DNA of 64,000 nucleotides from Azophilus sp965221465 (GCA_965221465.1 OZ244892.1:496001-560000), one strand, 5' to 3'; counted from the first letter of the stretch, positions 24,128-33,283 are shown. Made by a program: numbers and translations. The notes: generated from the sequence alone by a model not told the origin.

Positions 24128-24176
24128 TGCATTGCACAAACGCGGGCATTGTGCACCACAGCAATTTGCAATGCAA
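24128..24176 (-). promoter_or_regulatory. Candidate phasin promoter with two TGC-N3-GCA operator sites
   Basis: On the minus strand TTGCAT (24176-24171) and CACAAT (24153-24148) are spaced by 17 bases. Two perfect TGC-N3-GCA palindromes occur: TGCATTGCA on the minus strand at 24175-24167, overlapping the -35, and TGCAATGCA at 24136-24128, just after the predicted start site. PhaR of alphaproteobacteria is known to bind related TGC...GCA palindromes in front of phasin genes, and a phaR gene is present in this window. PhaR control here is inference. Confidence 0.5.
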
Positions 24177-24335
24177 CACTTTTTTCGCTTTTTTCGATGT
24201 CCCGGCTTTTCGGTTCGAAAACGGTTGTCGCCTGCGATTCCTGGAGATCCCTCTCAGGCAAAATCATTTGTAAATTATTGATTTTGTTAAATTTATTAGC
24301 GATAATGCGGAGAGGCGCCTCTCCGACCCGGCCCC

Positions 24336-24610
24336 GAGAACCCGTATGCGGTACGTGCATCCGGCTCCCCGAATGGCACGCCAGGCGGACGCGGTTACCG
24401 CGACGATGGGCGCAAGCACGGGCCTAAAAGGCGCGATTCAGCGAGCCTTATACACGCACCGCACACCGATTCTCTCCCAGCGAGCTTTTGCGCCTTGTAC
24501 GTGCGCGGCCCCGTGTGCCGGAGTGGCAACTCTCGTGGAAAAAAGCGCGAGTTCGCCGGAGTCCGCAGCAGGAAATCGGCGAGAGATGCGGTCTCGGCTT
24601 GTACGTCGGG
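24336..24610 (-). repeat. Composite dispersed repeat, full divergent copy (C, B, A in reverse)
   Basis: Reverse-orientation copy. C module 24336-24474 with arms 24336-24367 and 24443-24474; B module about 24486-24535, degraded; A module about 24547-24600 (GTCCGCAGCAGGAAATCGGC). The order of the three modules is the same as at 5956-6207, so the unit is A-B-C. The rest of 24083-24623, outside the phasin promoter, is AT-richer than its surroundings and holds no gene. Confidence 0.8.
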
Positions 24611-24623
24611 ACAGGTCGCGTCG

Positions 24624-25226
24624 TCAGAGTTCGAGGGACTGGTCGGCGTGGTCGGTCAATCCGTCCACGTCGAACGTCATCATGACCAGGTCGTGCAATC
24701 CGCCGTCGCGGTCTTCGACAAAATCCGTCAACAGGGCTTCGGCGACGAATCCCAGCCGCTGGAAGGCGGCCTGGGCGCCGCGCTGGTCGGGCGTCATGTT
24801 GGCCGTCAGTTTCTTCAGCCCGAGGCTCTTGGCGATGTCGAATATTCTGGCGCTCAAGTGCCGGCCAAGACCCTGGCCGCGATAATCCTGGCCCACCGTC
24901 AGGCGCAGTTCGCCCACCCGCCTCGTCCAGCGCGCGGGGGTGCGGTCCACCGTTGCGTATCCGGCCATCGTGTCGCCGTCATGGGCGATGATGGACACCG
25001 TCGTGCCGTCGGCGACGTTCGCCAGCCACTTGTCGACGGCCTCCGGTTTGGTGATGTCGACGCGCAGGAACAGCAGATCCTGCTCTGGGAGGTTGCGCGC
25101 AAACTCGAGTATGGCGGCCCGATCGTCCGCTCCGACGATGCCGAGCGAAAGGGTGCGCCCGTCGGTCAGCGAAACTTCGATGGGGTAGCGCTCGAGGGTG
25201 TTCTCAATGCTTGCACTGGCGGACAT
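24624..25226 (-). CDS. GNAT-family N-acetyltransferase
   Basis: 200 residues. The acetyl-CoA binding signature is VGQDYRGQGLGRHLSARIF, with the GNAT beta-4 strand GELRLTV before it and a late AFQRLGF motif. The N-terminal third (DGRTLSLGIVGADDRAAILEFARNL) matches the GNAT proteins that begin with a short beta hairpin. Substrate unknown. ATG 25226, 17 bp downstream of the wax ester synthase stop, so the two are cotranscribed. Confidence 0.85.
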   Translation of the reverse strand: MSASASIENTLERYPIEVSLTDGRTLSLGIVGADDRAAILEFARNLPEQDLLFLRVDITKPEAVDKWLANVADGTTVSIIAHDGDTMAGYATVDRTPARWTRRVGELRLTVGQDYRGQGLGRHLSARIFDIAKSLGLKKLTANMTPDQRGAQAAFQRLGFVAEALLTDFVEDRDGGLHDLVMMTFDVDGLTDHADQSLEL

Positions 25227-25243
25227 GCTTTCTCCGGTTTCTG

Positions 25244-26689
25244 TCAATGGGTTGTGGCTGCATTCGCCTGCTCCGCCGCGGCGAGGAGTTCCCCGAAAGC
25301 ACGCTCGGCTTCGCTCGCCATGAGTTCCAGGTCGGGCATCAGGCGCCGGTCGCAGATGAAATTGAAATAGATGTGCTTGTTGTAGCTCGTGATCACGACG
25401 CCGTAACCGAGGTTGCCGCCCAGCATGAGAAACCCCAGGTTGTCCAGTACGGCGTGCCCCGCGAGATACTGCGTGGTCTGCACGCCGGGCACGTTGGTGC
25501 AGGTGAAATTGAAGCCGAACATCGGCGGCCGCGGCCCGAAGGACGGCGGCACGGGAAGAGGAAAGCTGGCGGAGAGTACCGTCGGATCCCAGGGCGTTCC
25601 CACCAGCAGGGTCGGAGCCATGGCCACGGGCGGCACCCCGGGCGCCGATTCCATCATCAACTGCATGGCCTGGGCTTCGCGGTTGTTCTTGATCTGCTCG
25701 GTTTCCCAGCGCACCTTCTGCAGTCGATCCTGGATATCCATGGGCTCGGCGGCGAAAAGGGGAAAGATGGCGGAAACCCGGTTGCCGAGGGCACCGCGTT
25801 CGTCTTCGGTCCGCACGTTCACCGGGCACATGATGCGCAGGTGCTGGCCCGCGGTGCGCTCTTCATGGGCGCTCAGGTAGCGGGCGGCGGCTTCGGTGAC
25901 CACGGCCAGCACCACATCGTTGATGGTTCCGCCGAGCCTGCTGCGGATGCGCCGGAATTCGCCGAACGAGTATTTCTGCCACAGGAAATCGCGTTTCGGG
26001 CCCACGGGTGCGGCGTTCCAGGGCGCCGCCAGTACCGGCTCCACCACGAATCGCGTCATCGACTCGGTGGCCCGGCGCAGCATTTCGGTGCGCTCCGAGG
26101 TGAAGTTGGCGGCCTTGAACGGGTTTTCCCCCGACAGGGTGTGCACGGTTTCGATCGCTGCCTCGGTGGCAAGTTCCACCGGGTTCTGCAGAGGCTTCGG
26201 TTGCCAGGGCTCGGGTTCGGGCGACGCGGCGTTTTTCTGCAGGTCGAACAGCACCAGCGAAATGTCGACTCCGGACGCGCCGTCGACCATGGCGTGATGG
26301 CCGTATTGCGCCAGCACGGTTCGGTTCTCGACCCCTTCGATGACGACCATGCGCCACAGCGGCCGGTCTCGGGGAAGCAGAGGTTCGTTCAGGTCAAGTG
26401 CGGCACGGATGGCATCGTCCAGGGTCGAACCCTCGGGCAACCGGTGCCGCTTGACGTGATTGGCCAGGTCGAAGTCGGGGTCGTCGACCCATTTGGGGTG
26501 CGCGAGATTGAACGGCACCAACGCCAGCCGCTGCCGGTAGCGCGGCACCAGGTGCAGTCGCGAGCCGATGTGTTCGAACACGGTAGCGAACGGCACCTCG
26601 CCTTCGAGGATGGAGACGGCGGCGCCGTGCATGGGGCCACTGGCCGTCTCGGAGTAAAGAAAGGATGCATCCTGCGTGCTCAGCCGCAT
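25244..26689 (-). CDS. Wax ester synthase / diacylglycerol acyltransferase (WS/DGAT)
   Basis: 481 residues. Makes wax esters or triacylglycerol from acyl-CoA and alcohol or diacylglycerol, at the membrane. The catalytic HHxxxDG is present as GHHAMVDGASG (H131, H132, D136, G137), with the N-terminal LSTQDASFLYSET, the PLW motif (RPLWRMVVIEG), the helix INDVVLAVV, and the C-terminal ND/NVPG segment (CTNVPG). Start ATG 26689 aligns with the family start. Upstream lies a small DUF6489-like gene, downstream a GNAT. With PhaC and the GYD-PlsC gene nearby it suggests two carbon stores in this organism (inference). Confidence 0.92.
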   Translation of the reverse strand: MRLSTQDASFLYSETASGPMHGAAVSILEGEVPFATVFEHIGSRLHLVPRYRQRLALVPFNLAHPKWVDDPDFDLANHVKRHRLPEGSTLDDAIRAALDLNEPLLPRDRPLWRMVVIEGVENRTVLAQYGHHAMVDGASGVDISLVLFDLQKNAASPEPEPWQPKPLQNPVELATEAAIETVHTLSGENPFKAANFTSERTEMLRRATESMTRFVVEPVLAAPWNAAPVGPKRDFLWQKYSFGEFRRIRSRLGGTINDVVLAVVTEAAARYLSAHEERTAGQHLRIMCPVNVRTEDERGALGNRVSAIFPLFAAEPMDIQDRLQKVRWETEQIKNNREAQAMQLMMESAPGVPPVAMAPTLLVGTPWDPTVLSASFPLPVPPSFGPRPPMFGFNFTCTNVPGVQTTQYLAGHAVLDNLGFLMLGGNLGYGVVITSYNKHIYFNFICDRRLMPDLELMASEAERAFGELLAAAEQANAATTH

Positions 26690-26829
26690 GTTGGTTCCCC
26701 GAATCTCGCTACTGTCGTTGCACGGGTCGTTCTGCGCAATCAGAACCCGCGGTGCGAGCCGATGACGCGTGACACGACACGACGGTTCTCGTTCCAGCGC
26801 TGGAAATGTCGCTCTCCACCCGGGTCGGC

Positions 26830-27072
26830 CTACCTGTCGCGCGGGTCGCCGCGCTGTTCGCCGGCCCCCGATACCATATTGAAGAAGCTTTGCCATGGCG
26901 CAACGGCGCCGGTCAGCAGATTGCGCAGAAACTCGTCCCGTTGTTCGGCAGAAGCCGAAACCCGTTGCGTGAACTGTTCCAGCAACTGCTTCTGCACGTC
27001 CCCGACATCCGGCAGCCCCATGAAACGTCGCAATTCCTCGGGTGTGAGATCCACTTCCACGTTGATTTTCAC
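26830..27072 (-). CDS. Small DUF6489-like protein
   Basis: 80 residues from GTG 27072 (GAGAAGA seven bases upstream): VKINVEVDLTPEELRRFMGLPD, then DVQKQLLEQFTQRV and a short acidic/basic tail. This pattern of a short strand, TPEE helix and GLPDV is that of small uncharacterised proteins annotated DUF6489, which I recall next to PHA genes. ATG 27132 would add 20 poorly conserved residues and has no ribosome site. Divergent from phaC, 282 bp away; the WS/DGAT gene follows after 140 bp on the same strand. Confidence 0.7.
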   Translation of the reverse strand: MKINVEVDLTPEELRRFMGLPDVGDVQKQLLEQFTQRVSASAEQRDEFLRNLLTGAVAPWQSFFNMVSGAGEQRGDPRDR

Positions 27073-27354
27073 GGCGGCGTCTTCTCTCGTACCGGCAACG
27101 CCGGCAAATTCTCGTGACGGATACAGTATCATGGCGCCCGGCGGGTTCCGGCCTGCCGTAAGGCGCCGCTGGTGTTCGACCGACCGGGTGTGGCCGCTGG
27201 CCGGCCGGGGTGCGGCGCGCTTGGCGGCACGGCCGCCGACTTGCCTGCCGGATTCGGGAGCGGCCCGAAACCGCGAGCGGCGCGGAGTTTACAACAGTGC
27301 GTGAACAGTCGCCACGGGCGGGGCCACGTTCACACCGGAAGTCAGGGGACTGTA

Positions 27355-29031
27355 ATGGCCGAAACCGACAGGAACGACGAACAGGACGCCGCCGACCGGT
27401 TGGAAGGCGTTTCGCTCGGCAGCATGTGGGGCGCCGACCGGCAGAGCATGATCGAGGCCTGGCAGCGATTCTCCAGGGATGTCGGCTCGCAACCCGCTCT
27501 CGCACTGCAAACCCAGATGCGCTTTCAGGCGGAGCTTGCCCGCATCTGGTTCGACGACGTGTCCATGGAATTGCCGGCCGACCCGCGTTTCAGCGACCCG
27601 GCCTGGGAAGACAACCCGATCTTCAAGCGGTTGCGGCAGTCGTATGTCGCCTGGTGCGGCCGGCTGGACGAGTGGTTGGAGAATTCCGGACTCGAAGGCA
27701 TCGACCGGCAGCGTGCACAGTTTCTCATGGATGCTGCCAAGGACACCTTCGCTCCGGTCAACAGCCCATTCGCACCGGAGGCCGTACGCAAGGCGGTGGC
27801 AACCAGCGGCGCCAGCGTGGCCAAGGGGATACGGCAGTTCTTCGACGACCTGCAGCACAATCACGGCTACCCAGCCGTCGCCGACCGCAAGGCCTTCGAA
27901 CTCGGCCGGGACGTGGCCGCCACGCCGGGCAAGGTGGTCTTTCGCAACGAGTTGTTCGAACTCATCCAGTACCAGCCGGTCACGTCCAAGGTGCGCAAGA
28001 CGCCCCTCCTGTATGTCTTCAGCCAGGTGAACCGCTTCTATCTCGGCGACCTCACACCCGATCGAAGCCTGTTCAAGCAGTTGGTGGACAACGGCATCCA
28101 GGTGTTCGCCATGAGCTGGAAGAACCCGTCGCGGCAGGAGGCGCACTGGTCGCTCGATACCTATACGGAAGGCGTCACCGAAGCGGTCCGCATCACGCGC
28201 AGCATTACGGGCCAGCGCCAGGTCGACCTGATCGGGCTCTGCGCGGGCGGCCTGATCGCCGCCACCGCCGCCGGCCTGTTGCAGGCGCGGGGGGATGACT
28301 GGATCAATTCCCTGTCGCTGTTCGTGTCCATTCTCGACAACGAGCCCGGCGACAGCGGCTTCACCCTGTTTGTCACCGACGAGTCGGTCGCCGCGCAGAA
28401 ACAGCGTGTGCGTGCCCAGGGAGGGATGAGCGAGCGGGACATCCTGGAGATGTTCGCCATGTTGCGCCTCGACGAGAGTGTTTTCAGCTTCATGCGCAGC
28501 AATTACTTCCGGGGCGAAGACCCGCTGGCCCATCCGCTGCTGTTCTGGTCGATGGACTACACCCGGGTGCCGGCGGAACTGCAGTGCGACCTGATCGACC
28601 TGGGCCACCGGAACCGGCTGGCCAACGGCACCCTGGACGTGCTCGGCCATCGGCTCGCGCTCGACGAGATCACCCATCCCGTCTACATCATGGCGGGCTC
28701 CACCGACCACATCACGCCCTGGAAACCCTGCTACCGCAGCGCGCACCTGTTCGGCGGCGAGGTCGAGTTCGTGCTCACCAGCCAGAATCACACCCAGACC
28801 ATCAGCGCCCGGCCGGACAACCGTCACCTGCGCTACTGGCGGAACGAGGCGTTGCCGGCGGATGCGGACGAATGGTTCGAAGGCAGCCAGGAGACCGCCG
28901 GCAACTGGCGCGATCACTGGGTCGACTGGCTGGCATCCCACTCCGACGAGAAGGATGCCCCCATTGAACTCGGCAGCAACGCGTATCGCCCCCTGGACGA
29001 TGCTCCGGGCTTGTACGTTCGGGAAAAGTGA
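27355..29031 (+). CDS. phaC: Poly(3-hydroxyalkanoate) synthase, class I-like
   Basis: 558 residues. Polymerises hydroxyacyl-CoA on the granule surface. N-terminal domain about 1-190 and an alpha/beta-hydrolase catalytic domain with the lipase-like box GLCAGG (C296), aspartate D451 in GSTDHITPW and histidine H479 in SQNHTQTI. The box usually reads GYCVGG and the histidine is usually in a GHI context, so this is a divergent member with the triad intact. ATG 27355 has CAGGGGAC at ideal spacing. phaR begins two bases after its stop. No phaA or phaB is adjacent; monomers must come from elsewhere. Confidence 0.92.
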   Translation: MAETDRNDEQDAADRLEGVSLGSMWGADRQSMIEAWQRFSRDVGSQPALALQTQMRFQAELARIWFDDVSMELPADPRFSDPAWEDNPIFKRLRQSYVAWCGRLDEWLENSGLEGIDRQRAQFLMDAAKDTFAPVNSPFAPEAVRKAVATSGASVAKGIRQFFDDLQHNHGYPAVADRKAFELGRDVAATPGKVVFRNELFELIQYQPVTSKVRKTPLLYVFSQVNRFYLGDLTPDRSLFKQLVDNGIQVFAMSWKNPSRQEAHWSLDTYTEGVTEAVRITRSITGQRQVDLIGLCAGGLIAATAAGLLQARGDDWINSLSLFVSILDNEPGDSGFTLFVTDESVAAQKQRVRAQGGMSERDILEMFAMLRLDESVFSFMRSNYFRGEDPLAHPLLFWSMDYTRVPAELQCDLIDLGHRNRLANGTLDVLGHRLALDEITHPVYIMAGSTDHITPWKPCYRSAHLFGGEVEFVLTSQNHTQTISARPDNRHLRYWRNEALPADADEWFEGSQETAGNWRDHWVDWLASHSDEKDAPIELGSNAYRPLDDAPGLYVREK

Positions 29032-29032
29032 C

Positions 29033-29506
29033 GTGCACGAACTGAAGAAGTACCCCAACCGGCGCCTGTACAACAGCACCGAGAGCCGCTACGTCACCAT
29101 CGACGATGTCCGCAAGCTGATCGTCGGCGGCGAGAGCATTCACGTCGTGGACGGCAGGGACGGCGAGGACATCACCCGGTCGGTATTGCTCCAGATTCTG
29201 GCGGAGCAGGAGACGGAAGGGCACGAGAGCGTGCTGACCAATCGGGTCATCGAGCACTTGATCCGCTTCTACGGCGATCGCATGGGCGGCGTCGTGGGAC
29301 GCTACATCGAGCAGAGCATCGTCGCCTTCATGGAACATCAGGACCAGTTGCGCACCCATTTCCGGCAACTCAACGAGATGAATCCCCTGAACCTGATGCG
29401 CCAGGCACTCGAGCCGCGCTGGCCGCCGGGGCCGCGGCGGCAGCAACGCAGCGAAACGCCCGGGGATGTCGACGAGGCCGAACCCCGGGACGAGGGACGA
29501 CGTTAA
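29033..29506 (+). CDS. phaR: Polyhydroxyalkanoate synthesis regulator PhaR
   Basis: 157 residues. PhaR represses phasin and its own expression and is titrated by PHA. N-terminal DNA-binding PHB/PHA-accumulation domain: KKYPNRRLYNSTESRYVTI, DVRKLIV, DITRSVLLQIL; then a helical region (YGDRMGGVVGRYIEQSIVAF) and a basic/acidic disordered tail. GTG 29033 directly follows phaC, with GGGAA upstream. Candidate operators lie before the phasin gene at 24128-24176; no clear TGC-N3-GCA site was found upstream of phaC. Confidence 0.93.
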   Translation: MHELKKYPNRRLYNSTESRYVTIDDVRKLIVGGESIHVVDGRDGEDITRSVLLQILAEQETEGHESVLTNRVIEHLIRFYGDRMGGVVGRYIEQSIVAFMEHQDQLRTHFRQLNEMNPLNLMRQALEPRWPPGPRRQQRSETPGDVDEAEPRDEGRR

Positions 29507-29725
29507 GGTCTGCCGACAGGTTTCGAGGGGTCACGACCGCGCTTGAACAACGCCGGGCGAGTCGGCCACACCCTGTGTGCGCCGCCTTGCCCACAGCGAT
29601 GTTGCACCCTCGGGAATGGCAGCGCATTCGTGATACAGGGCAGTGGCCCGCATGCCTCATGCCATCGAACCGGTCGGTTGCGTTCGGGGCGTTCGCAAAC
29701 TGAAACCGGCGATTGGGATGAACGA

Positions 29726-30535
29726 ATGAAATATGCGGCACTGGCCATCGATCTGGACGGTACCCTGCTCGTGGGCGAAGACGTCCCGCCGGTCAATGCG
29801 AAGGGCATACGGGCGGCGCTCGAGGCGGGGTTGCAGGTCATCATCGCCACCGCACGCTGGTCGCAGTTCGCGTTGCGCCTCGGCAACGAACTCGGCATCG
29901 ACGGACCGGTGATCGCCTGCTCCGGCGCCCAGGTCTACGATCCGGCGCTGCCCGGCGATGTGTTCGACGAGCGGTTGCCGCAGGACTTCGTCGAGGCGCT
30001 CTACGCCATCTGCAACGAGGAACGGTGCATCGCCACGGTGACGCTCGACAATCACGTGGAAATCAAGATGGATGGCCGGCCGGACCCGCGCCTTCTGGCG
30101 GCCGAGATGAACTGGAAGGAATCGTTACGGTTCGACGGTTCGAACCTGCCCAGGGTTGCGGCGATTCAGGGTACCCGTTGCAGCGAGCGCATCCGCGGGG
30201 AACTCGTCGAACCGTTTCGGGAGACAGTCAATGTGATGGACTCGATCGGGCCGAGCGGCAAGGTCATTCTCACCCTCACTGCGCGGCAGGCGACCAAGGG
30301 CGCCGCACTGCGGGCAGCCTGCGACCACCTGAACCTCGACCCGGATGACGTGGTCGCCTTCGGCGATGCCGAAAACGATCTGGCGATGTTCAGGCTGGCC
30401 GGAGCATCGGTGGCCATGGGTCAGGCGGATGCCGCCACCCGAGCGGCCGCCACCTACATCAGCAAGCCCAACACCGAAGGGGGTGTCGGCCACGCCATTT
30501 TCCGCTTGCTCGAACGGGGAACGCTCACCGACTGA
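29726..30535 (+). CDS. HAD-superfamily hydrolase, Cof type
   Basis: 269 residues. Haloacid-dehalogenase fold phosphatase with motif I AIDLDGTLL (nucleophile D9, acid D11), motif II around ATARWSQFA, motif III lysine at TKGAALRAAC and motif IV VAFGDAENDLAMF. The large C2B-type cap between motifs II and III marks the Cof/sugar-phosphatase group. Substrate unknown, probably a phosphorylated metabolite. ATG 29726 with GGGA upstream. The 29507-29725 gap before it shows nothing. Confidence 0.88.
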   Translation: MKYAALAIDLDGTLLVGEDVPPVNAKGIRAALEAGLQVIIATARWSQFALRLGNELGIDGPVIACSGAQVYDPALPGDVFDERLPQDFVEALYAICNEERCIATVTLDNHVEIKMDGRPDPRLLAAEMNWKESLRFDGSNLPRVAAIQGTRCSERIRGELVEPFRETVNVMDSIGPSGKVILTLTARQATKGAALRAACDHLNLDPDDVVAFGDAENDLAMFRLAGASVAMGQADAATRAAATYISKPNTEGGVGHAIFRLLERGTLTD

Positions 30536-30574
30536 GCTTCGGTGGCATGCCGGCCGTACCTTCGATCCGACGCC

Positions 30575-30640
30575 GAGAACCGGTAAGCACGCACCGCACA
30601 ACGGTTTTCTCCCAGCGATCACGTGGTTCTTCACGTTCGC
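30575..30640 (-). repeat. Dispersed repeat, internally deleted C module plus start of B
   Basis: GAGAACCGGT and the opposite end (AACGGTTTTCTC, then CCCAGCG) of module C are joined with most of the core missing; the following GTTCTTCACGTTCGCG matches the reverse of module B. It lies 40 bp after the HAD hydrolase stop and still forms a short hairpin that could act as a terminator. Confidence 0.65.
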
Positions 30641-30704
30641 GGCCGGGCGGGGCGAGTGAATTGGTGTCTGCCGTAGACTGCCGGTGCAATTCGAGCGGCG
30701 GGTT

Positions 30705-31847
30705 TCAGTTCGTCAGAACGGTGACGCCGCTCAATCCCGGCGCGCCGTAGACGTGGGTGTAGCCGGTGCGCGGATTGCCCGGCACCTGCCGCTCGCCGGC
30801 CTCGCCGCGCAATTGCAGGCAGATCTCGTACACCTGGCGCAGGCCGGATGCGCCGATGGGTTCGCCGTTTGCCAGGCAACCGCCGTCCGTGTTCACGGGC
30901 AGCTTGCCGTCGATCTCGGTGTAGCCTTCCTGCAGCCATTTCTCCTGCTCGCCGTCGGCGCAGAAGCCGTTCTCGGCCATGTGCATGATTTCCGCTCCGG
31001 ACTCGGTGTCCTGAAGCTGGGCCACATCGATGTCTTCCGGCCCGACCCCGGCCATCTCGAAGGCCGCTCTGGATGCCTGTTCCGTGGGCGCGGGCGCCCG
31101 GTCGAGTGCCTGGGACTGCGAAAAGACCTCGAACGAGCCGAACTGGCGCGTCTTGACGGCCACGGCCTGGAGGAAGACCGGTTTCGAGGTGTACTGTCGG
31201 GCCTTGTCGGCGCGGCACAGAATCATGGCGCAGGCGCCTTCGGCGGGGGAGCAGAACATGTACTTGCGCAGGGGATGGCAGACCATCGTCGATTCGGCCA
31301 CGTCCTCGTAGCTGAAGGGCTTGCGCCGCCAGGCATTCGGGTTTTTCGAGCCGTTCCCGTAGTTCTTCACGGCAACCCGCACCAGGGCATCTTCCGTGAT
31401 CCCGTAGTCGTGCATGTAGCGCTGGATTTTCATGCCGAAGAACTGCGGCGTCAGCGCCATGCCGATGTCGCCGTACCATTTGCCGAGGCCGCTGCCCTCG
31501 GGATTGACCGTGAATGCGCCGCGCGGGTGCTTGTCGAACCCCACCGCCATGCCGATGTCGAACATCCCCGACCGGATTGCCATGTAGGCGGATTGCAGGG
31601 CGCTGCCGCCGGTGGCGCAGCCGTTGGACACGTTGATGAACTGCAGCCCCGTCAGGCCGAGCTTGGAGACCATGGTGTCGGCCGCCCCGGCTGCCGCGGA
31701 GCCGCCGTAGGCGAACTGCATGTCGCTCCAGTCGAGGCCGGTGTCGGCCAGCGCCTGGCGCGCCGCGACGGTGCCCTGTTCCAGCCCGCTCACGCCTTCG
31801 GTGCGGCCGAAGGGATGGATGCCGATGCCGATGATTGCTACGTCCAC
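30705..31847 (-). CDS. Thiolase-like protein (SCP-x/lipid-transfer type)
   Basis: 380 residues of the thiolase superfamily. The nucleophile region reads SNGCATGGSAL (C77), but the usual GHP histidine motif is replaced by NGEPIGASG, and the final segment is THVYGAPG. This matches the lipid-transfer/SCP2-thiolase-like group that often works with a DUF35 partner in acyl-CoA or sterol side-chain breakdown, sometimes as a retro-aldolase. The DUF35 gene lies directly upstream on the same strand (45-bp gap). Start ATG 31847. Substrate unproven. Confidence 0.85.
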   Translation of the reverse strand: MDVAIIGIGIHPFGRTEGVSGLEQGTVAARQALADTGLDWSDMQFAYGGSAAAGAADTMVSKLGLTGLQFINVSNGCATGGSALQSAYMAIRSGMFDIGMAVGFDKHPRGAFTVNPEGSGLGKWYGDIGMALTPQFFGMKIQRYMHDYGITEDALVRVAVKNYGNGSKNPNAWRRKPFSYEDVAESTMVCHPLRKYMFCSPAEGACAMILCRADKARQYTSKPVFLQAVAVKTRQFGSFEVFSQSQALDRAPAPTEQASRAAFEMAGVGPEDIDVAQLQDTESGAEIMHMAENGFCADGEQEKWLQEGYTEIDGKLPVNTDGGCLANGEPIGASGLRQVYEICLQLRGEAGERQVPGNPRTGYTHVYGAPGLSGVTVLTN

Positions 31848-31892
31848 GGGAGTGCTCCTTCCGGTTCGATCAATGGGTTCGATTCTTCTCGA

Positions 31893-32333
31893 TCAGCTTT
31901 CGTCCGAGGGGCGGAAGAAATACGCGATGATGTCCTTGCCGTCCCGCTCGCTGTACTTTTCGACGACCAGGTCCATCTCCATGCCGATGCGGAGCTTCGA
32001 GATGTCGTCCGTCCTGATGCGCGTTTCCACCCGAACCTGGCCGGGAAGCTCGACGTATCCGACACCGAAAGGCCGAAAGGTCTCCGCGGTTTCCGGCCCT
32101 TCATAGGGCGGTCGGTTGGGCAGGAATCCCTGAATCGTCCAGGTCCAGAGTCTGCCCCGCCGTTCGAGTTCCAGGATTTCGGTATCCTGCCCGCAGCAGG
32201 CCGGGCAGCCGGATTGGGCCGGGAAGGTGACCACGCCGCAGTCCCGGCACTTGCTGCCGAGCAGTCGCGGGTCGTTGGAGGGCCAGGTGAAAAGCCCCTC
32301 CGCGATGGGCACCTGGTCGGCGGTGCTTTGCAT
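31893..32333 (-). CDS. DUF35 OB-fold protein with N-terminal zinc ribbon
   Basis: 146 residues. A rubredoxin-like zinc ribbon (CRDCG ... CPACCG) followed by an OB-fold (GRLWTWTIQGF, FGVGYVELPGQVRVETRI, LRIGMEMDLVVEKY). DUF35 proteins bind acyl-CoA and form complexes with thiolase-like enzymes, as in archaeal thiolase/HMG-CoA synthase and actinobacterial sterol aldolases. The gene precedes the thiolase-like gene, supporting such a complex here. Start ATG 32333. Divergent from an SDR gene. Confidence 0.9.
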   Translation of the reverse strand: MQSTADQVPIAEGLFTWPSNDPRLLGSKCRDCGVVTFPAQSGCPACCGQDTEILELERRGRLWTWTIQGFLPNRPPYEGPETAETFRPFGVGYVELPGQVRVETRIRTDDISKLRIGMEMDLVVEKYSERDGKDIIAYFFRPSDES

Positions 32334-32524
32334 GAATGGTCCTGCCCTTCGGTTTCCGTCCCGGGTGACTGTTTTAACCGATTCGGGCAGATTAGCCAAA
32401 CGGATGCGTCCGCGAGTGGACGGAATGCCTCCCGAACGGCTAACGTGCGCCGGAGCCGGATGCCGGATCGGCAGCAGCATCCGCTTTGCAGCCTGTGCCG
32501 GGCGGCGCCAATCGAGGAGCGACA

Positions 32525-33283
32525 ATGGGAAGAGTACAGGACAAGGTAGCCATCGTGACCGGCGGCGCATCGGACCCGGGTCTCGGGCGTGCAACCGCGG
32601 TCGCGCTCGGCCTGGAAGGCGCCCGGGTGGCGGTCACGGATATCGACGAACCGGGCGCCGAGCGGTGTGCGGAGGCAATCCGGCAAGCCGGTGGCGAGGC
32701 ATTCGCCATGCACCACGATGTCACCGACGAGGCGGCCTGGCAGCGCGTCATTGCCCGCACCGTCGACACCTGGGGCAGCCTCGACATCCTGGTCAACAAC
32801 GCCGGCATCGCCGTGCTGATGCCGATTGCAGAGATGACGCTTGCCGACTGGAACCGTCAGATCGACGTCAATCTGAACAGTGTTTTTCTGGGCTGCAAGT
32901 ACGGCATGGCGGCCATGCGCGATTCGGGCGGTGGCTCCATCGTCAACCTGTCCTCGGTGGCGGGGCAGGTGGGGCTCGCGACCTGTTCCGCCTACGGGGC
33001 GGCCAAGGGCGGTGTGCGCATCATGTCCAAGGCGGTGGCGGTGGAGGGTGCGCCGGACAATATCCGCTGCAACTCGGTGCACCCGGGTTTCATCTGGACC
33101 AACATGCAGGCGCAGGCCTCCGGCAGCTCCGAGCCCGGCGAGTTGTCGCGGGAACAGGTGCCGCTCGGCCGCATGGGCGAACCGCAAGATATTGCCAACT
33201 GCATCCTGTACCTGGCGGCGGACGAGTCCAGCTACGTCACCGGCGCCGAATTCACGGTCGATGCGGGCATGACGGCGATCTGA
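32525..33283 (+). CDS. Short-chain dehydrogenase/reductase
   Basis: 252 residues. Classical SDR with nucleotide-binding glycine motif TGGASDPGLGRA (the usual TGxxxGxG with an Asp-Pro insertion), NNAG at about 92-95, catalytic serine in NLSSVAGQ, and YxxxK as SAYGAAKGG. NAD is likely, since an aspartate (TDID) follows beta strand 2. Close in pattern to 3-alpha-hydroxysteroid or 3-oxoacyl reductases; substrate unknown. ATG 32525 with GAGGAG upstream. Divergent from the DUF35-thiolase pair and probably in the same pathway. Confidence 0.9.
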   Translation: MGRVQDKVAIVTGGASDPGLGRATAVALGLEGARVAVTDIDEPGAERCAEAIRQAGGEAFAMHHDVTDEAAWQRVIARTVDTWGSLDILVNNAGIAVLMPIAEMTLADWNRQIDVNLNSVFLGCKYGMAAMRDSGGGSIVNLSSVAGQVGLATCSAYGAAKGGVRIMSKAVAVEGAPDNIRCNSVHPGFIWTNMQAQASGSSEPGELSREQVPLGRMGEPQDIANCILYLAADESSYVTGAEFTVDAGMTAI

